A stretch of DNA of 43,688 nucleotides. Source: JBKJZO01 sp046715235. Lineage in GTDB: Bacteria > Actinomycetota > Actinomycetes > BP-191. The notes beneath the pieces were generated by a model. The model searched no databases. It worked only from the letters and a program-made list of their open reading frames with translations, and was not told the DNA's origin. The stretch is taken from assembly GCA_046715235.1 (NCBI GenBank), contig JBKJZO010000179.1:1-43688 (forward strand), read 5' to 3'. Below, in pieces: positions 1 to 9,438 of this stretch; the first letter of the stretch is position 1; every line of letters begins with the position of its first letter. Both the position numbers and the translations under genes were made by a program.

Positions 1-189
1 ACGCGTGACCCCGCGACGCCCCTGTCGTGGGCCAAAGCACTGTCCGAACAGCTCGAGTCGGGCCAGCTGCTGACGTACGACGGCGACGGGCACACGGCGT
101 ACGGCGACGGTGATTCTTGCGTCGACCAGGCCGGCAACTCCTACCTCATCGACCTCGTCCTGCCGGCGCCGGGGAAGCTCTGCGGGTAA
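1..189 (+). CDS. C-terminal end of a secreted alpha/beta hydrolase (TAP-like), partial
   Basis: Frame 1 is open from the left edge to a TAA at 187-189, giving 62 residues. The fragment carries RDPATP, then 'LLTYDGDGHTAYGDGDSC', then a conserved ending with PAPGKLC. This is the pattern of the C-terminal TAP-like domain of actinobacterial alpha/beta hydrolases (tripeptidyl-aminopeptidase-like secreted proteins). Asp in RDPATP and His in GHTAY fit the last two members of the Ser-Asp-His triad, and two Cys residues would fit a disulfide in an exported protein. The nucleophile elbow and signal peptide lie outside the window, so the substrate cannot be stated. Confidence 0.8.
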   Translation, partial: TRDPATPLSWAKALSEQLESGQLLTYDGDGHTAYGDGDSCVDQAGNSYLIDLVLPAPGKLCG

Positions 190-224
190 GGCTTTCGCCC
201 CGGCCGGCCGATGAGGCTCTCGGG

Positions 225-230
225 TAGAGT
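225..230 (+). promoter_or_regulatory. Candidate -10 element for tRNA-Thr
   Basis: TAGAGT fits the actinobacterial TANNNT -10 pattern and ends 15 nt before the mature tRNA 5' end. No convincing -35 is seen 17 nt upstream, so this is a position-based suggestion. Confidence 0.35.
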
Positions 231-245
231 TCCGTCCCGCACCAG

Positions 246-321
246 GCCGCCTTAGCTCAGTCGGTAGAGCGTCTCACTCGTAATGAGAAGGTCGTCGGTT
301 CGATTCCGACAGGCGGCTCCA
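246..321 (+). tRNA. tRNA-Thr (anticodon CGU)
   Basis: A full cloverleaf can be folded by eye. The acceptor arm gccgcct pairs with aggcggc (311-317), the D stem gctc pairs with gagc, and the anticodon stem tctca pairs with tgaga around loop ctCGTaa. The T arm is gtcgg-ttcgatt-ccgac, followed by discriminator T and an encoded CCA at 319-321. Anticodon CGT reads ACG, threonine. Length is 76 nt without an intron. The following small gene starts 20 nt downstream. Confidence 0.97.
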
Positions 322-340
322 TACGTGCCGTGGAGGATGG

Positions 341-627
341 ATGACGCAGCAGCCACCTCATCTGACCGGTGACTGGTACCCCGGAGACGACGGCAAGTGG
401 TACCGGTGGCCGGAGACCGTGCCACAAGACGCACCGCCGCAGTTCGGTGTTCCTGTCGAACCGCTGATGGGCGAAACGACCAATGGGCTGACCGAGCGAC
501 AGCTCCTCTACGCGGTCTATCAGGAGATCCGGTCATTTCGCCGTGTCTGGTGGCAATCGTGGTCGTCCAGATCGCACTTGGGATAGTTGTTTGGTGGATC
601 GCAACATTCGGGAGCGTGCAGGGCTAG
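341..627 (+). pseudogene. Small single-pass membrane protein gene, apparently frameshifted
   Basis: Starting at ATG 341, behind GGAGG (332-336), one frame gives a soluble N-terminus with 'DWYPGDDGKWYRWPE' and then 'LLYAVYQEIRSFRR'. After about position 544 that frame turns into Trp/Ser/Arg-rich nonsense and stops at 586. The frame one base back becomes strongly hydrophobic exactly there (LVAIVVVQIALGIVVWWIA) and ends with TAG at 625-627. Joined, they make a ~95-aa protein: a tryptophan-rich N-terminal segment followed by one C-terminal membrane helix, a layout common in small actinobacterial envelope proteins. One missing base near 541-550 explains the split. It could be a real mutation, a sequencing error or, less likely, programmed slippage. 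Function unknown. Confidence 0.6.
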
Positions 628-655
628 CTGGCGGCCGAGAGTGTCTGACTAGTAG

Positions 656-736
656 CAAGATCGTGTTGGGGGGAAGTTCTCCCGTTCGAGGAAGTTTTCG
701 GGCGGTTCGGGAGAAGAATCCCCACGACCGATCTTG
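656..736. repeat. Palindromic hairpin element, copy 1
   Basis: The two 29-nt arms (656-684 and 708-736) pair at 20 of 29 positions. The outer 8 bp (CAAGATCG/CGATCTTG) and the inner 8 bp (TTCTCCCG/CGGGAGAA) are perfect, with a GGGG/CCCC block between. The loop contains GAAGTTTTCG (691-700). A related element lies at 1171-1253. It sits between convergent genes, so it may also act as a bidirectional terminator. Confidence 0.7.
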
Positions 737-759
737 GTCAGAGCCGTAGGCCGTTGCGG

Positions 760-1098
760 CTACTTCTCCTTGGGAGTCGTCCGTCTGCGTCGAGCGTCTT
801 CCGACTTGCGAGGTTGATCTCGCAGGTCGGCGCGCCGTTCGCGCTGGCTCTCTATGTGCTCACCGAGCGTGGGACCCGTCCACTTTCGCCATAGCTTGCG
901 GCGGATCTTCTCTGGCTCGGCAGTCTCGCCACCTGCGAGCTCCTGGGTGACGCGGCGACGAAACGCTCGCTCGATTCGAGCTCGCTTCAGGGGAAGGTTC
1001 TTGCGGGCAGCCTTCTGGTTCTCTCCCCAGACGTCAACGCGATCTCGCTCCAAGGCCATCTTCTTCTTGTCCTGCGGAGAATCCGGTCGCTGCGCCAT
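760..1098 (-). CDS. Hypothetical small basic protein between two palindromic elements
   Basis: This is a 112-aa reading frame, extremely rich in Arg, Lys and Glu. It begins MAQRPDSPQDKKK, has a central 'ARIERAFRRRVTQELAGG', and ends in an Arg-rich tail with TTPKEK. No transmembrane segment, signal peptide or cysteine is seen. I do not recognise the family. The base composition fits an actinobacterial coding region, and the opposite-strand ORF at 854-1105 looks like its shadow. The start is uncertain: ATG at 1098 is used, an in-frame GTG lies at 1116, and neither has a clear ribosome binding site. A DNA- or RNA-binding role would fit the charge but is only a guess. The two hairpin elements on either side (656-736, 1171-1253) are its most notable context. 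Confidence 0.5.
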   Translation of the reverse strand: MAQRPDSPQDKKKMALERDRVDVWGENQKAARKNLPLKRARIERAFRRRVTQELAGGETAEPEKIRRKLWRKWTGPTLGEHIESQRERRADLRDQPRKSEDARRRRTTPKEK

Positions 1099-1170
1099 TC
1101 GTTGATGATGACCCACTGGTGCGTGTCACGACATGGCATGCGGCTCCACACCACCCCGCGAGCCGAAGCT

Positions 1171-1253
1171 CAAGATCGCGGTTGTGCAAACTTTGTCTGT
1201 TTGGGCAGAAGTTTTCGTTCCTGAACGCCAAAGAATGCACAAGCGCGATCTTG
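1171..1253. repeat. Palindromic hairpin element, copy 2
   Basis: Arms 1171-1197 and 1227-1253 pair at 23 of 27 positions: 10 bp from CAAGATCGCG, then 7 bp from TTGTGCA, then 5 bp from CTTTG, separated by short mismatches. The loop of about 29 nt contains GAAGTTTTCG at 1208-1217, the same motif found in the loop of the element at 656-736. Total length is 83 nt against 81 nt for copy 1. Both end in CGATCTTGGTC. No coding potential is evident here. Confidence 0.75.
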
Positions 1254-1271
1254 GTCCCGACGGGAGGGCGG

Positions 1272-1673
1272 CTAGCCGGCGCGTGAGACCCCGAGAGCCG
1301 CTACTAGACCTGCCGGGTCGGCGACCGTCACTGTGAGACCCGGATGGATCGCGAGCGGGAACAGCGCACGAATTGGTTCGTGAAAGTGGAGGCATACGCC
1401 GCCGGCCGCCGTCGATCCGAACGTCGCGCCCTTGTCCGTGACCGAGTAGCGGGGCCCGATCGCCCGTATCGCTCGGTACGGCCCCGTCACCTCGGCCTTG
1501 GCGATGTTGGCCAGCGGCGTCGACGCGCTGAGCATCCCGAACCGCGCTCGGAACTCTGTGTCCGTCACGTCGACGTACGCAGTCGAAGGCCGCACCCCCC
1601 ACAGCAACAGGATTGCCTGAGCGCCGGGGGCGAATGCGAACGGGAATCGCACTGACTCAGCCAGCGCGATCAC
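1272..1673 (-). CDS. Conserved actinobacterial hypothetical protein downstream of ppa
   Basis: A 133-aa protein from GTG 1673. It has a hydrophobic first part with 'AILLLWGVRPSTAYVDVTD', a middle segment 'TPLANIAKAEVTGPYRAIR', then GVCLHFHEP and 'HPGLTVTVADPAGLVAALG' at the end. I recall this arrangement from unnamed actinobacterial proteins that resemble small beta-rich PH-like folds, but no function is known to me. The start lies inside the last codons of ppa (17-nt overlap), so the two are probably cotranscribed and translationally coupled. No signal peptide or clear membrane helix. Confidence 0.75.
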   Translation of the reverse strand: MIALAESVRFPFAFAPGAQAILLLWGVRPSTAYVDVTDTEFRARFGMLSASTPLANIAKAEVTGPYRAIRAIGPRYSVTDKGATFGSTAAGGVCLHFHEPIRALFPLAIHPGLTVTVADPAGLVAALGVSRAG

Positions 1674-2151
1674 TATCTGCCAGCCGCTTGCGCGACACGT
1701 CGATCTCCTCGTACGCCGCCATGGCGTTGACCCAGGTGGCGCCCTCGACCGACTTGCCCGGCTCGAGGTCCTTGTAGGTCTCGAAGAAGTGCTGGATCTC
1801 CATCTTCATGAACTCGCCGATGTCCTCGAGGTCGATGATGTTGGCCATCCGCGGGTCGTCGGCGGGCACGGCCAGGACCTTGTCGTCGCCGCCCTTCTCG
1901 TCGGTCATCCGGAACATCCCGATCGCACGGCACCTGATGAGGCAGCCTGGGAACGTCGGCTCGTCCAACAATACGAGTACGTCGAGCGGGTCGCCGTCCG
2001 CCCCCAGTGTTTCCTCGATGAAGCCGTAGTCGGCGGGGTATCGCGTCGCCGTGAAGAGCATCCGGTCAAGGCGGATCCGGCCCGTCAGATGGTCCATCTC
2101 GTACTTGTTTCGGGTTCCCTTCGGTATTTCGATCGTGACATCGAACCGCAC
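1657..2151 (-). CDS. ppa: Inorganic pyrophosphatase (family I)
   Basis: A 164-aa cytoplasmic enzyme that hydrolyses pyrophosphate to two phosphates and so drives biosynthetic reactions. The family signature DGDPLDVLV is present, with the metal-binding aspartates, preceded by 'YPADYGFIEETLGADGDP'. The C-terminal 'HFFETYKDLEPGKSV' is also typical of the family. Length matches the usual 160-175 aa. The start is GTG 2151 with GGAGG six bases upstream on the minus strand. It is divergent from dacB across 87 bp, the arrangement also known in mycobacteria, and is followed by an overlapping hypothetical gene. Confidence 0.97.
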   Translation of the reverse strand: MRFDVTIEIPKGTRNKYEMDHLTGRIRLDRMLFTATRYPADYGFIEETLGADGDPLDVLVLLDEPTFPGCLIRCRAIGMFRMTDEKGGDDKVLAVPADDPRMANIIDLEDIGEFMKMEIQHFFETYKDLEPGKSVEGATWVNAMAAYEEIDVSRKRLADSDRAG

Positions 2152-2238
2152 TCAAAGCCTCCGTGTCTGGACTGCTGACCTCGCTAGTGTCGTTGATGGA
2201 GCGGCTTTACCCCAGCGAATGGCAAGGAAGGTGCGCCC

Positions 2239-3600
2239 ATGCGCCGCCGCGTCGCCCTCGCAGCGGTCGGCGCGTTGTTGTGGTCGATGCCCGGCGCGCC
2301 AGCGACGGCCCGCGTCCAGCCGGCTCCACCCGCGCCCAGGGCGGCCGCACCTCAGGTCGCCCGCCCGCCCGCCGAGTTGACCGAAGCGGAGCCCGCTGCA
2401 GTGGCAGCGGCCGTCAACGCGGCGTTCTCGGCTCCGGGTCTCGGCAGCCGCGTCGGGGTCACCGTGGTCGACGCGGACTCGGGCGTCGCCCTCTACCGGC
2501 GGTCAGGGGCAGGCCCGGTCACCCCCGCGTCTGCGATGAAGCTCGTAACTGCCTTTACGGCGCTGACGGTGCTCCCCGCGCAGACCCGCTTCACGACCAC
2601 GCTCGTCGCTTCGGGCACCATCGCTGGCGGCGTCCTGGCCGGCGATCTCGTGCTGGTCGGCGGAGGCGACCCCATGCTCTCCTCCTCCACCGCGCCGACG
2701 TACCCGCAGCCCGGGAGGATCACGGACCTGGCCGACGCCGTACGCCGACGCGGCATCACCCGCGTCACCGGCGGTCTCGTTGTCGACGCCAGCAGCTTCA
2801 CCGGCCCGGCCACGGCGCCGGGCTGGAAGCCGACGTATGTCAGCGAGGGGTCGGTGGCCCCGGTCAGCGCCCTGATGGTCGACGGCGGCCGCCGGCCGGG
2901 GAGGACGACCGGACCTCGCACCCCGACGCCCGACCTCGCCGCGGGTCGGCGTTTGGTGGACCTGCTCCAGGTGCGCGGGATCGGCGTGACCGGGCCGGTA
3001 CGCCGGGGCGCCGCGACTGCCGGCGCGACCAAGCTGGCCTCGGTCCAGTCGCCACCCTTGCCCGCGCTGGTGGAGCGGATGCTGCTGACCAGCGACAACG
3101 ACATCGCCGAGGCGCTGCTGCGCCGGGCGGCCACCGCACGCGGCCAACCCGCGTCGTTCGCGGGAGGCGCGCAGGTCGCGCTGGCGACGCTGACCGCCGA
3201 GGGCATCCCCACCACGGCGGTCGTCCTGAGGGACGGGTCGGGCCTGTCGCGCGCCAACAGGCTGACCACGGACACACTGGCGGCCGTCGTACGGGCGGCC
3301 GCTGCCGACGAGCGCCCGCACCTGCGCCCGCTGCTGTCGGGGCTGCCGGTCGCGGGTTTCAGCGGCACTCTTGCGTCCCGCTACCGCACCGCGCCGACGC
3401 GCGATGCGGCCGGAAGGGTGCGCGCGAAGACGGGTTCGCTGGACAACGTGACCACGTTGGCGGGAACGGTTCTCACCCGCAGCGGCCAGCTCCTCGCGTT
3501 CTCCGTCTCCGCCGACCGGGTTCCCACAGCGACGGTGACACCGGCGGCTAGGGCGCTGGACGTCGCGGTGGCCATGCTGGCCCGATGCGGCTGCGGGTGA
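2239..3600 (+). CDS. dacB: D-alanyl-D-alanine carboxypeptidase / endopeptidase (PBP4, peptidase S13)
   Basis: A 453-aa exported serine peptidase that trims or cleaves peptidoglycan peptide cross-links. All three penicillin-binding motifs are visible: S98-A-M-K101, S285-D-N287 and K397-T-G399. The N-terminus (MRRRVALAAVGALLW... then an Ala/Pro-rich stretch) looks like a signal peptide followed by a flexible linker. Between the first two motifs lies the large insert typical of S13 enzymes. The ATG at 2239 follows AAGGAAGG. It is divergent from ppa and heads the block leading to tilS and hpt, in the order known from mycobacteria. Confidence 0.95.
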   Translation: MRRRVALAAVGALLWSMPGAPATARVQPAPPAPRAAAPQVARPPAELTEAEPAAVAAAVNAAFSAPGLGSRVGVTVVDADSGVALYRRSGAGPVTPASAMKLVTAFTALTVLPAQTRFTTTLVASGTIAGGVLAGDLVLVGGGDPMLSSSTAPTYPQPGRITDLADAVRRRGITRVTGGLVVDASSFTGPATAPGWKPTYVSEGSVAPVSALMVDGGRRPGRTTGPRTPTPDLAAGRRLVDLLQVRGIGVTGPVRRGAATAGATKLASVQSPPLPALVERMLLTSDNDIAEALLRRAATARGQPASFAGGAQVALATLTAEGIPTTAVVLRDGSGLSRANRLTTDTLAAVVRAAAADERPHLRPLLSGLPVAGFSGTLASRYRTAPTRDAAGRVRAKTGSLDNVTTLAGTVLTRSGQLLAFSVSADRVPTATVTPAARALDVAVAMLARCGCG

Positions 3601-3644
3601 GTCCTGCTTTGGCGCCGTCACGAGGCGCCACTACGATCGCGACC

Positions 3645-3914
3645 ATGCTTCCTCGTCGCCTCGCCCAGACGGCAACTCGACTCCTGGTCACGGCGCTTGT
3701 GCTAACCGGCTCAACCCTCGCCGCCGCGCCCGCTTGGGCGCAGAAGCCGCTGCCGCCGACGGAAAAGGAGCTTGTCGCGCCGCACCCGTGGCACTACTGG
3801 GTGGCCTGGGCGCTGTTCTTCGGCGTCGTGATGGCGATCGCGGCGTTCAGCGGGTTGTACCTGCTGAAGAGCCGCGGGTTCCGCGCCAATCAGCGTCGCG
3901 GCGGCGCGAAGTAG
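3645..3914 (+). CDS. Small hypothetical membrane protein
   Basis: An 89-aa protein from ATG 3645. An in-frame ATG at 3585 would overlap dacB and add an unlikely N-terminus. It has a signal-peptide-like start ('LLVTALVLTGSTLAAAPAWA'), a short external stretch with LPPTEKELVAPHPW, a single membrane helix (HYWVAWALFFGVVMAIAAF) and a basic tail with SRGFRANQRRGG. This predicts an exported N-terminus with a cytoplasmic basic C-terminus. No known domain recognised. It lies between dacB and the metalloprotease gene, suggesting an envelope role, but this is inference from position only. Confidence 0.75.
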   Translation: MLPRRLAQTATRLLVTALVLTGSTLAAAPAWAQKPLPPTEKELVAPHPWHYWVAWALFFGVVMAIAAFSGLYLLKSRGFRANQRRGGAK

Positions 3915-3980
3915 TCACCCGGCGTTCCAAACTGGCCATCACCGGGCATGGCGCTGGGCAGCCACAACCTTGGAGGCCGG

Positions 3981-5090
3981 GTGTCCGCTGACATGATCGA
4001 CTGGGGCGTCGCCGTCGCGACGGCCCGCCAGCTGATGAAGCCGGGACCTGTCGTGTCCTGGCAGGACGCGCACGACGTCGTCGCCGAGCTGCGGTCACTG
4101 GTGCCGGCGGCGGAGCGGCACGTCAGCGAGTTCACCGGCCTGGTCAATCCCGACAGCGACAACGGCACGGTCGCCGTCGTCGACCGCGTCGGCTGGGTCC
4201 AGGCCAACCTCGAGGGTTTTCAGATCCTGCTCGAGCCGCTCGCAGCCAAGCTGCTCGAGAAGCGCGGCGAGCAGTCCGGCATCGCCCGCACCGTCTCGGC
4301 GAAGGTCGCCGGGGTGCAGGTCGGCACCGTGCTCTCCTACTTGGCGTCGCGAGTCCTCGGCCAGTACGAGCTGTTCATCCCGGCAGGTCAAGGCAACGGG
4401 CGGCTCACGCTGGTGGCCCCCAACATCGTCGCCACCGAGCGCAAGCTCGAGGTCGAGCCGCACGACTTCCGGCTGTGGGTGACGCTGCACGAGGTGACGC
4501 ACCGCACCCAGTTCACCGCTGTCCCGTGGCTGCGCGAGCACTTCGGCGGGCAAGTCCGCGAGTACATCGAAGCTAGCGATCTCGACCCGGCCGAGCTGCT
4601 GCAGCGGCTCAGGGCCGCCGCTGGCGTGGTCCGCGGCGCAATCGGGCGCGGCGACGACTCCGGCAGCATCGTCGATGCTCTGCAGAACCCGGCGCAGCAG
4701 GAGATTCTCCAGCGCTTGCAGGCCCTGATGAGCCTGGTCGAAGGCCACGGCGACTTCGTCATGGACGGCGTCGGGCCGTCCGTCGTACCCACTGCGGCTT
4801 TGATCCGGGAGCGCTTCGAGCAGCGCCGAGCCGGCGCGAGCAACTTCGACCGGATGATCCGCCGGCTGATCGGGCTCGAGCTGAAGATGAAGCAGTACGC
4901 CGAGGGCGAGCGGTTCGTCAGCTACGTCGTCGACGCGGTCGGCATCGGCAACTTCAACCAGGTGTGGACCTCGCCCGAGACGCTCCCGTCACTCGCGGAG
5001 ATCCGCGACCCGCAGAGCTGGATCGACCGGGCTGGCCCGTTCGCGGTCGAGGCCGGCCCGGCCGACGGCACCCGGGATGCCAGGGCCTGA
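3981..5090 (+). CDS. Zinc-dependent metalloprotease (DUF2342 / zincin_2 family)
   Basis: A 369-aa protein. The zinc-binding HExxH motif is HEVTH (H170, H174) in the context 'LWVTLHEVTHRTQFTAVPWL', characteristic of the DUF2342 family, long labelled 'coenzyme F420 biosynthesis-associated' or 'putative hydrolase' in actinobacteria. A conserved 'VEGHGDFVMDGVG' occurs further on. GTG 3981 is preferred because GGAGG (3972-3976) precedes it and the family usually begins near MIDW. ATG 3948 and ATG 3993 are alternatives. It overlaps tilS by 14 nt, matching the Rv3626c-tilS order in Mycobacterium. The physiological substrate is unknown. Confidence 0.9.
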   Translation: MSADMIDWGVAVATARQLMKPGPVVSWQDAHDVVAELRSLVPAAERHVSEFTGLVNPDSDNGTVAVVDRVGWVQANLEGFQILLEPLAAKLLEKRGEQSGIARTVSAKVAGVQVGTVLSYLASRVLGQYELFIPAGQGNGRLTLVAPNIVATERKLEVEPHDFRLWVTLHEVTHRTQFTAVPWLREHFGGQVREYIEASDLDPAELLQRLRAAAGVVRGAIGRGDDSGSIVDALQNPAQQEILQRLQALMSLVEGHGDFVMDGVGPSVVPTAALIRERFEQRRAGASNFDRMIRRLIGLELKMKQYAEGERFVSYVVDAVGIGNFNQVWTSPETLPSLAEIRDPQSWIDRAGPFAVEAGPADGTRDARA

Positions 5091-6075
5091 CCCGGCGGTA
5101 GCCGCGGTTCGCAGCGCGGTCCGCCGGGTGCTCGCGGAGGTCGACGCAGGCGATCTTGTCCTCGCGGCGTGCTCGGGCGGCGCCGACTCGGTGGCGCTGG
5201 CGGCGGCGCTCGCGTTCGAGGCCCCCCGAGCCGGCCTACAGGCCGGGATCGTCCATGTCGACCACGGTCTCGCGGCGGATTCGGCGATCGTCGCCGCTGC
5301 CGTCGAAGGTCTGGCCAAGGAGCTGGGGGTCGACGTCGTCGAGGTGGTGCGGGTCGACTCGACGGCGGCTCCGGGCGGGTCAGGGCCCGAAGCACACGCG
5401 CGGGACGCCCGCTACGAGGCTCTGGCCGCGGCCGCCGAGAAGCACCGCGCGCAGCTCGTCCTGCTCGGCCACACCCTCGACGACCAGGCGGAAACGGTTC
5501 TGCTCGGCCTGGCGAGGGGCTCGGGGGCCCGTTCCCTGGCCGGCATGGCCCCGACTCGCGGCGTCTTCGCCCGGCCGCTGCTCGGCGTACGGCGAGCGCA
5601 GACCCGCCGCTGCTGCGAGGCGCTGCACCTGGCGATCTGGGACGACCCGTCGAACGACGACCCCAGGTTCGCTCGCAATCGAGTCCGCGCGCGCGCCCTG
5701 CCGGTGCTCGAGGCCGAGCTCGGTCCCGGCGTCGCCGAAGCGCTCGCCCGCACCGCGTCTTCGCTACGTGCGGATGCCGACGCGCTCGACGATCTGGCGG
5801 CGAGCGAGTTCACCCGGCTTGCGACAGTCGATGAGGGCACGGTCACAGTCCCGACGGATGCACTGGCTGCCCTGCCCGCCGCCGTACGCCGGCGCGTCCT
5901 GCTCAGGGCCGCGCTCGCCGCGGGCATCCCGGCCGGGTCGTTGGCATCGGTGCACGTAGGCGCGATGGACGAGCTCGTCACGTCCTGGCATGGGCAGGGA
6001 GCGGTCGCGCTGCCCGAAGGTTTTGCGGCCACCCGCCGGTATGCGAGTCTGCACGTGGCACCTGCGCCGCGCTGA
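5077..6075 (+). CDS. tilS: tRNA(Ile)-lysidine synthase
   Basis: A 332-aa enzyme that attaches lysine to C34 of the tRNA-Ile CAU anticodon using ATP, switching its specificity from AUG to AUA. The PP-loop motif is 'LAACSGGADSVAL' (S33-G-G-A-D-S38), followed by 'GIVHVDHGLAADS' and 'LLGHTLDDQAETVLLGLARG', all typical of TilS. The later 'DDPSNDDPRFARNRVR' is a family hallmark. The protein ends soon after the TilS substrate-binding region and is of the short actinobacterial type. It overlaps the upstream metalloprotease by 14 nt and is followed by hpt after 12 nt, so it is probably in an operon with both. Confidence 0.96.
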   Translation: MPGPDPAVAAVRSAVRRVLAEVDAGDLVLAACSGGADSVALAAALAFEAPRAGLQAGIVHVDHGLAADSAIVAAAVEGLAKELGVDVVEVVRVDSTAAPGGSGPEAHARDARYEALAAAAEKHRAQLVLLGHTLDDQAETVLLGLARGSGARSLAGMAPTRGVFARPLLGVRRAQTRRCCEALHLAIWDDPSNDDPRFARNRVRARALPVLEAELGPGVAEALARTASSLRADADALDDLAASEFTRLATVDEGTVTVPTDALAALPAAVRRRVLLRAALAAGIPAGSLASVHVGAMDELVTSWHGQGAVALPEGFAATRRYASLHVAPAPR

Positions 6076-6087
6076 CTGGAGTAGTGC

Positions 6088-6630
6088 GTGATCGAGGACG
6101 ACATCGCCTCCGTGCTTGTCTCGGAGAAGGACATCCAGTCCAAGATTGAAGAGCTCGCTTCGCAGATCGACCAGGACTATGAAGGGCGTGAAGTCCTCCT
6201 GGTCGGGGTGCTCAAGGGCGCTTTCATGGTCATCTCCGACCTCTCGCGAGCGCTGACCGTCCCGCTCGAGATCGACTTCATGGCGGTGTCGTCCTACGGC
6301 CTGGCGACGTCGACCTCCGGGGTCGTGCGCATCCTCAAGGACCTCGACCGCGAGATCGCCGGCAAACACCTGCTGCTCGTCGAGGACATCATCGATTCTG
6401 GCCTGACGCTGGCCTACCTGCTGCGCAACCTCAAGTCGCGCGAGCCCGCTTCGATCGAGGTCTGCGCGCTGCTGCGCAAGCCCGACGCGGCCAAAGTCGA
6501 GATCCCGGTGCGTTACCTCGGGTTCGAGATCCCCAACGAGTTCGTCGTCGGTTACGGACTCGACTACCGGCAGCGCTACCGCAACCTGCCCTACATCGGC
6601 ACGCTCAAGCCGAACGTCTACGAAAACTGA
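6088..6630 (+). CDS. hpt: Hypoxanthine phosphoribosyltransferase
   Basis: A 180-aa purine salvage enzyme that makes IMP or GMP from hypoxanthine or guanine and PRPP. The PRPP-binding loop is 'LLVEDIIDSGLTL', with the catalytic Asp following the acidic pair. 'GVLKGAFMVISDL' near the N-terminus and 'EIPNEFVVGYGLDY' near the C-terminus are typical of bacterial Hpt. Start GTG 6088 is preceded by GGAG six bases upstream. It follows tilS by 12 nt and precedes ftsH, the usual tilS-hpt-ftsH order. Confidence 0.97.
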   Translation: MIEDDIASVLVSEKDIQSKIEELASQIDQDYEGREVLLVGVLKGAFMVISDLSRALTVPLEIDFMAVSSYGLATSTSGVVRILKDLDREIAGKHLLLVEDIIDSGLTLAYLLRNLKSREPASIEVCALLRKPDAAKVEIPVRYLGFEIPNEFVVGYGLDYRQRYRNLPYIGTLKPNVYEN

Positions 6631-6827
6631 CAGGCGCGGCCGGCGGAAACAATGCGGTCGTCCCGCCCGTTGGTGCGTACGTCGGCCGGGGTTTACCTTG
6701 GCAGGTGGCTGATCGCGTCATAACTGCGCGCAAGCCCTGACAAGATCAGCGCAGACAAGGGTCCTCGATACCACCGGTACGCCGGCAGGTCGGGGCGTGC
6801 AGGCGGCAGGAGGTCGGAGCGCCTCAA
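6631..6827. other. hpt-ftsH intergenic region with a weak promoter candidate
   Basis: A 197-bp gap with no coding potential. TTGGCA at 6698-6703 is followed 16 nt later by ATAACT (6720-6725), a poor -35/-10 pair. AGGAGGT (6808-6814) and GGAG (6816-6819) precede the ftsH start. ftsH probably has its own promoter here. Confidence 0.35.
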
Positions 6828-8858
<2,031 letters not shown>

Positions 8859-8862
8859 GCCA

Positions 8863-9438
8863 GTGGCAGGCGGTTTCGACACCGACCGCGCAGAGGCGGC
8901 CGTCCGGGAGCTGCTGATCGCGGTCGGTGAGGATCCCGACCGCGACGGCCTGAAGGAGACGCCGGCCCGCGTCGCGCGGATGTACCACGAAGCGTTCGCC
9001 GGCCTGCGACGCGACGCGGGCGAGCTGCTGACGACGCGGTTTGACGAGGGCCACGACGAGATGGTCATCGTGCGCGACATCGAGCTGTACTCGATGTGCG
9101 AGCATCACCTCGTGCCGTTCTTCGGCCTGGCGCACGTGGGCTACATCCCCAACGTCCAGGGCGAGATCACCGGGCTGTCCAAGCTCGCTCGCCTCGTCGA
9201 CGTCTACGCGAAGCGGCCGCAGGTGCAAGAGCGGCTCACGACACAGATCGCCGACGCTCTCGAGCACCACCTCAAGCCGCGCGGCGTCATCGTCGTCCTC
9301 GAGGCCGAGCACCTGTGCATGTCGATGCGCGGCGTGCGCAAGCCGGGACACAAGACCATCACCTCCGCCGTGCGCGGCGGCTTCCGCGACAACGTCTCGA
9401 CACGCGCCGAGGCGATGAGCCTGATCCTCGGCAAGTGA
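8863..9438 (+). CDS. folE: GTP cyclohydrolase I
   Basis: A 191-aa enzyme that converts GTP to 7,8-dihydroneopterin triphosphate, the first step of folate synthesis. Zinc ligands are visible as C79-E-H-H82 and C152 in HLCMSMRG. 'GLKETPARVARMY' and 'GEITGLSKLARLVDVYA' are family signatures. Start GTG 8863 lies 4 nt after ftsH. Its stop overlaps the GTG of folP (GTGA), the first of five consecutive 4-nt overlaps running to the DUF3180 gene. Confidence 0.98.
   Translation: MAGGFDTDRAEAAVRELLIAVGEDPDRDGLKETPARVARMYHEAFAGLRRDAGELLTTRFDEGHDEMVIVRDIELYSMCEHHLVPFFGLAHVGYIPNVQGEITGLSKLARLVDVYAKRPQVQERLTTQIADALEHHLKPRGVIVVLEAEHLCMSMRGVRKPGHKTITSAVRGGFRDNVSTRAEAMSLILGK

Noticed and set aside
252..536. 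Minus-strand ORF ending in 'CRNRTDDLLITSETLYRLS'
   Set aside because: This is the well-known false protein read from the antisense of a tRNA gene (here tRNA-Thr), so it is not coding.
1126..1602. 158-aa minus-strand ORF overlapping the hairpin element and the hypothetical at 1272-1673
   Set aside because: Shadow frame of the conserved hypothetical; its product is Arg/Asp-rich low complexity and it runs through the palindrome.
2163..3551. 462-aa plus-strand ORF overlapping dacB in another frame
   Set aside because: Arg/Gly-rich shadow of dacB, which has all three penicillin-binding motifs in its own frame.
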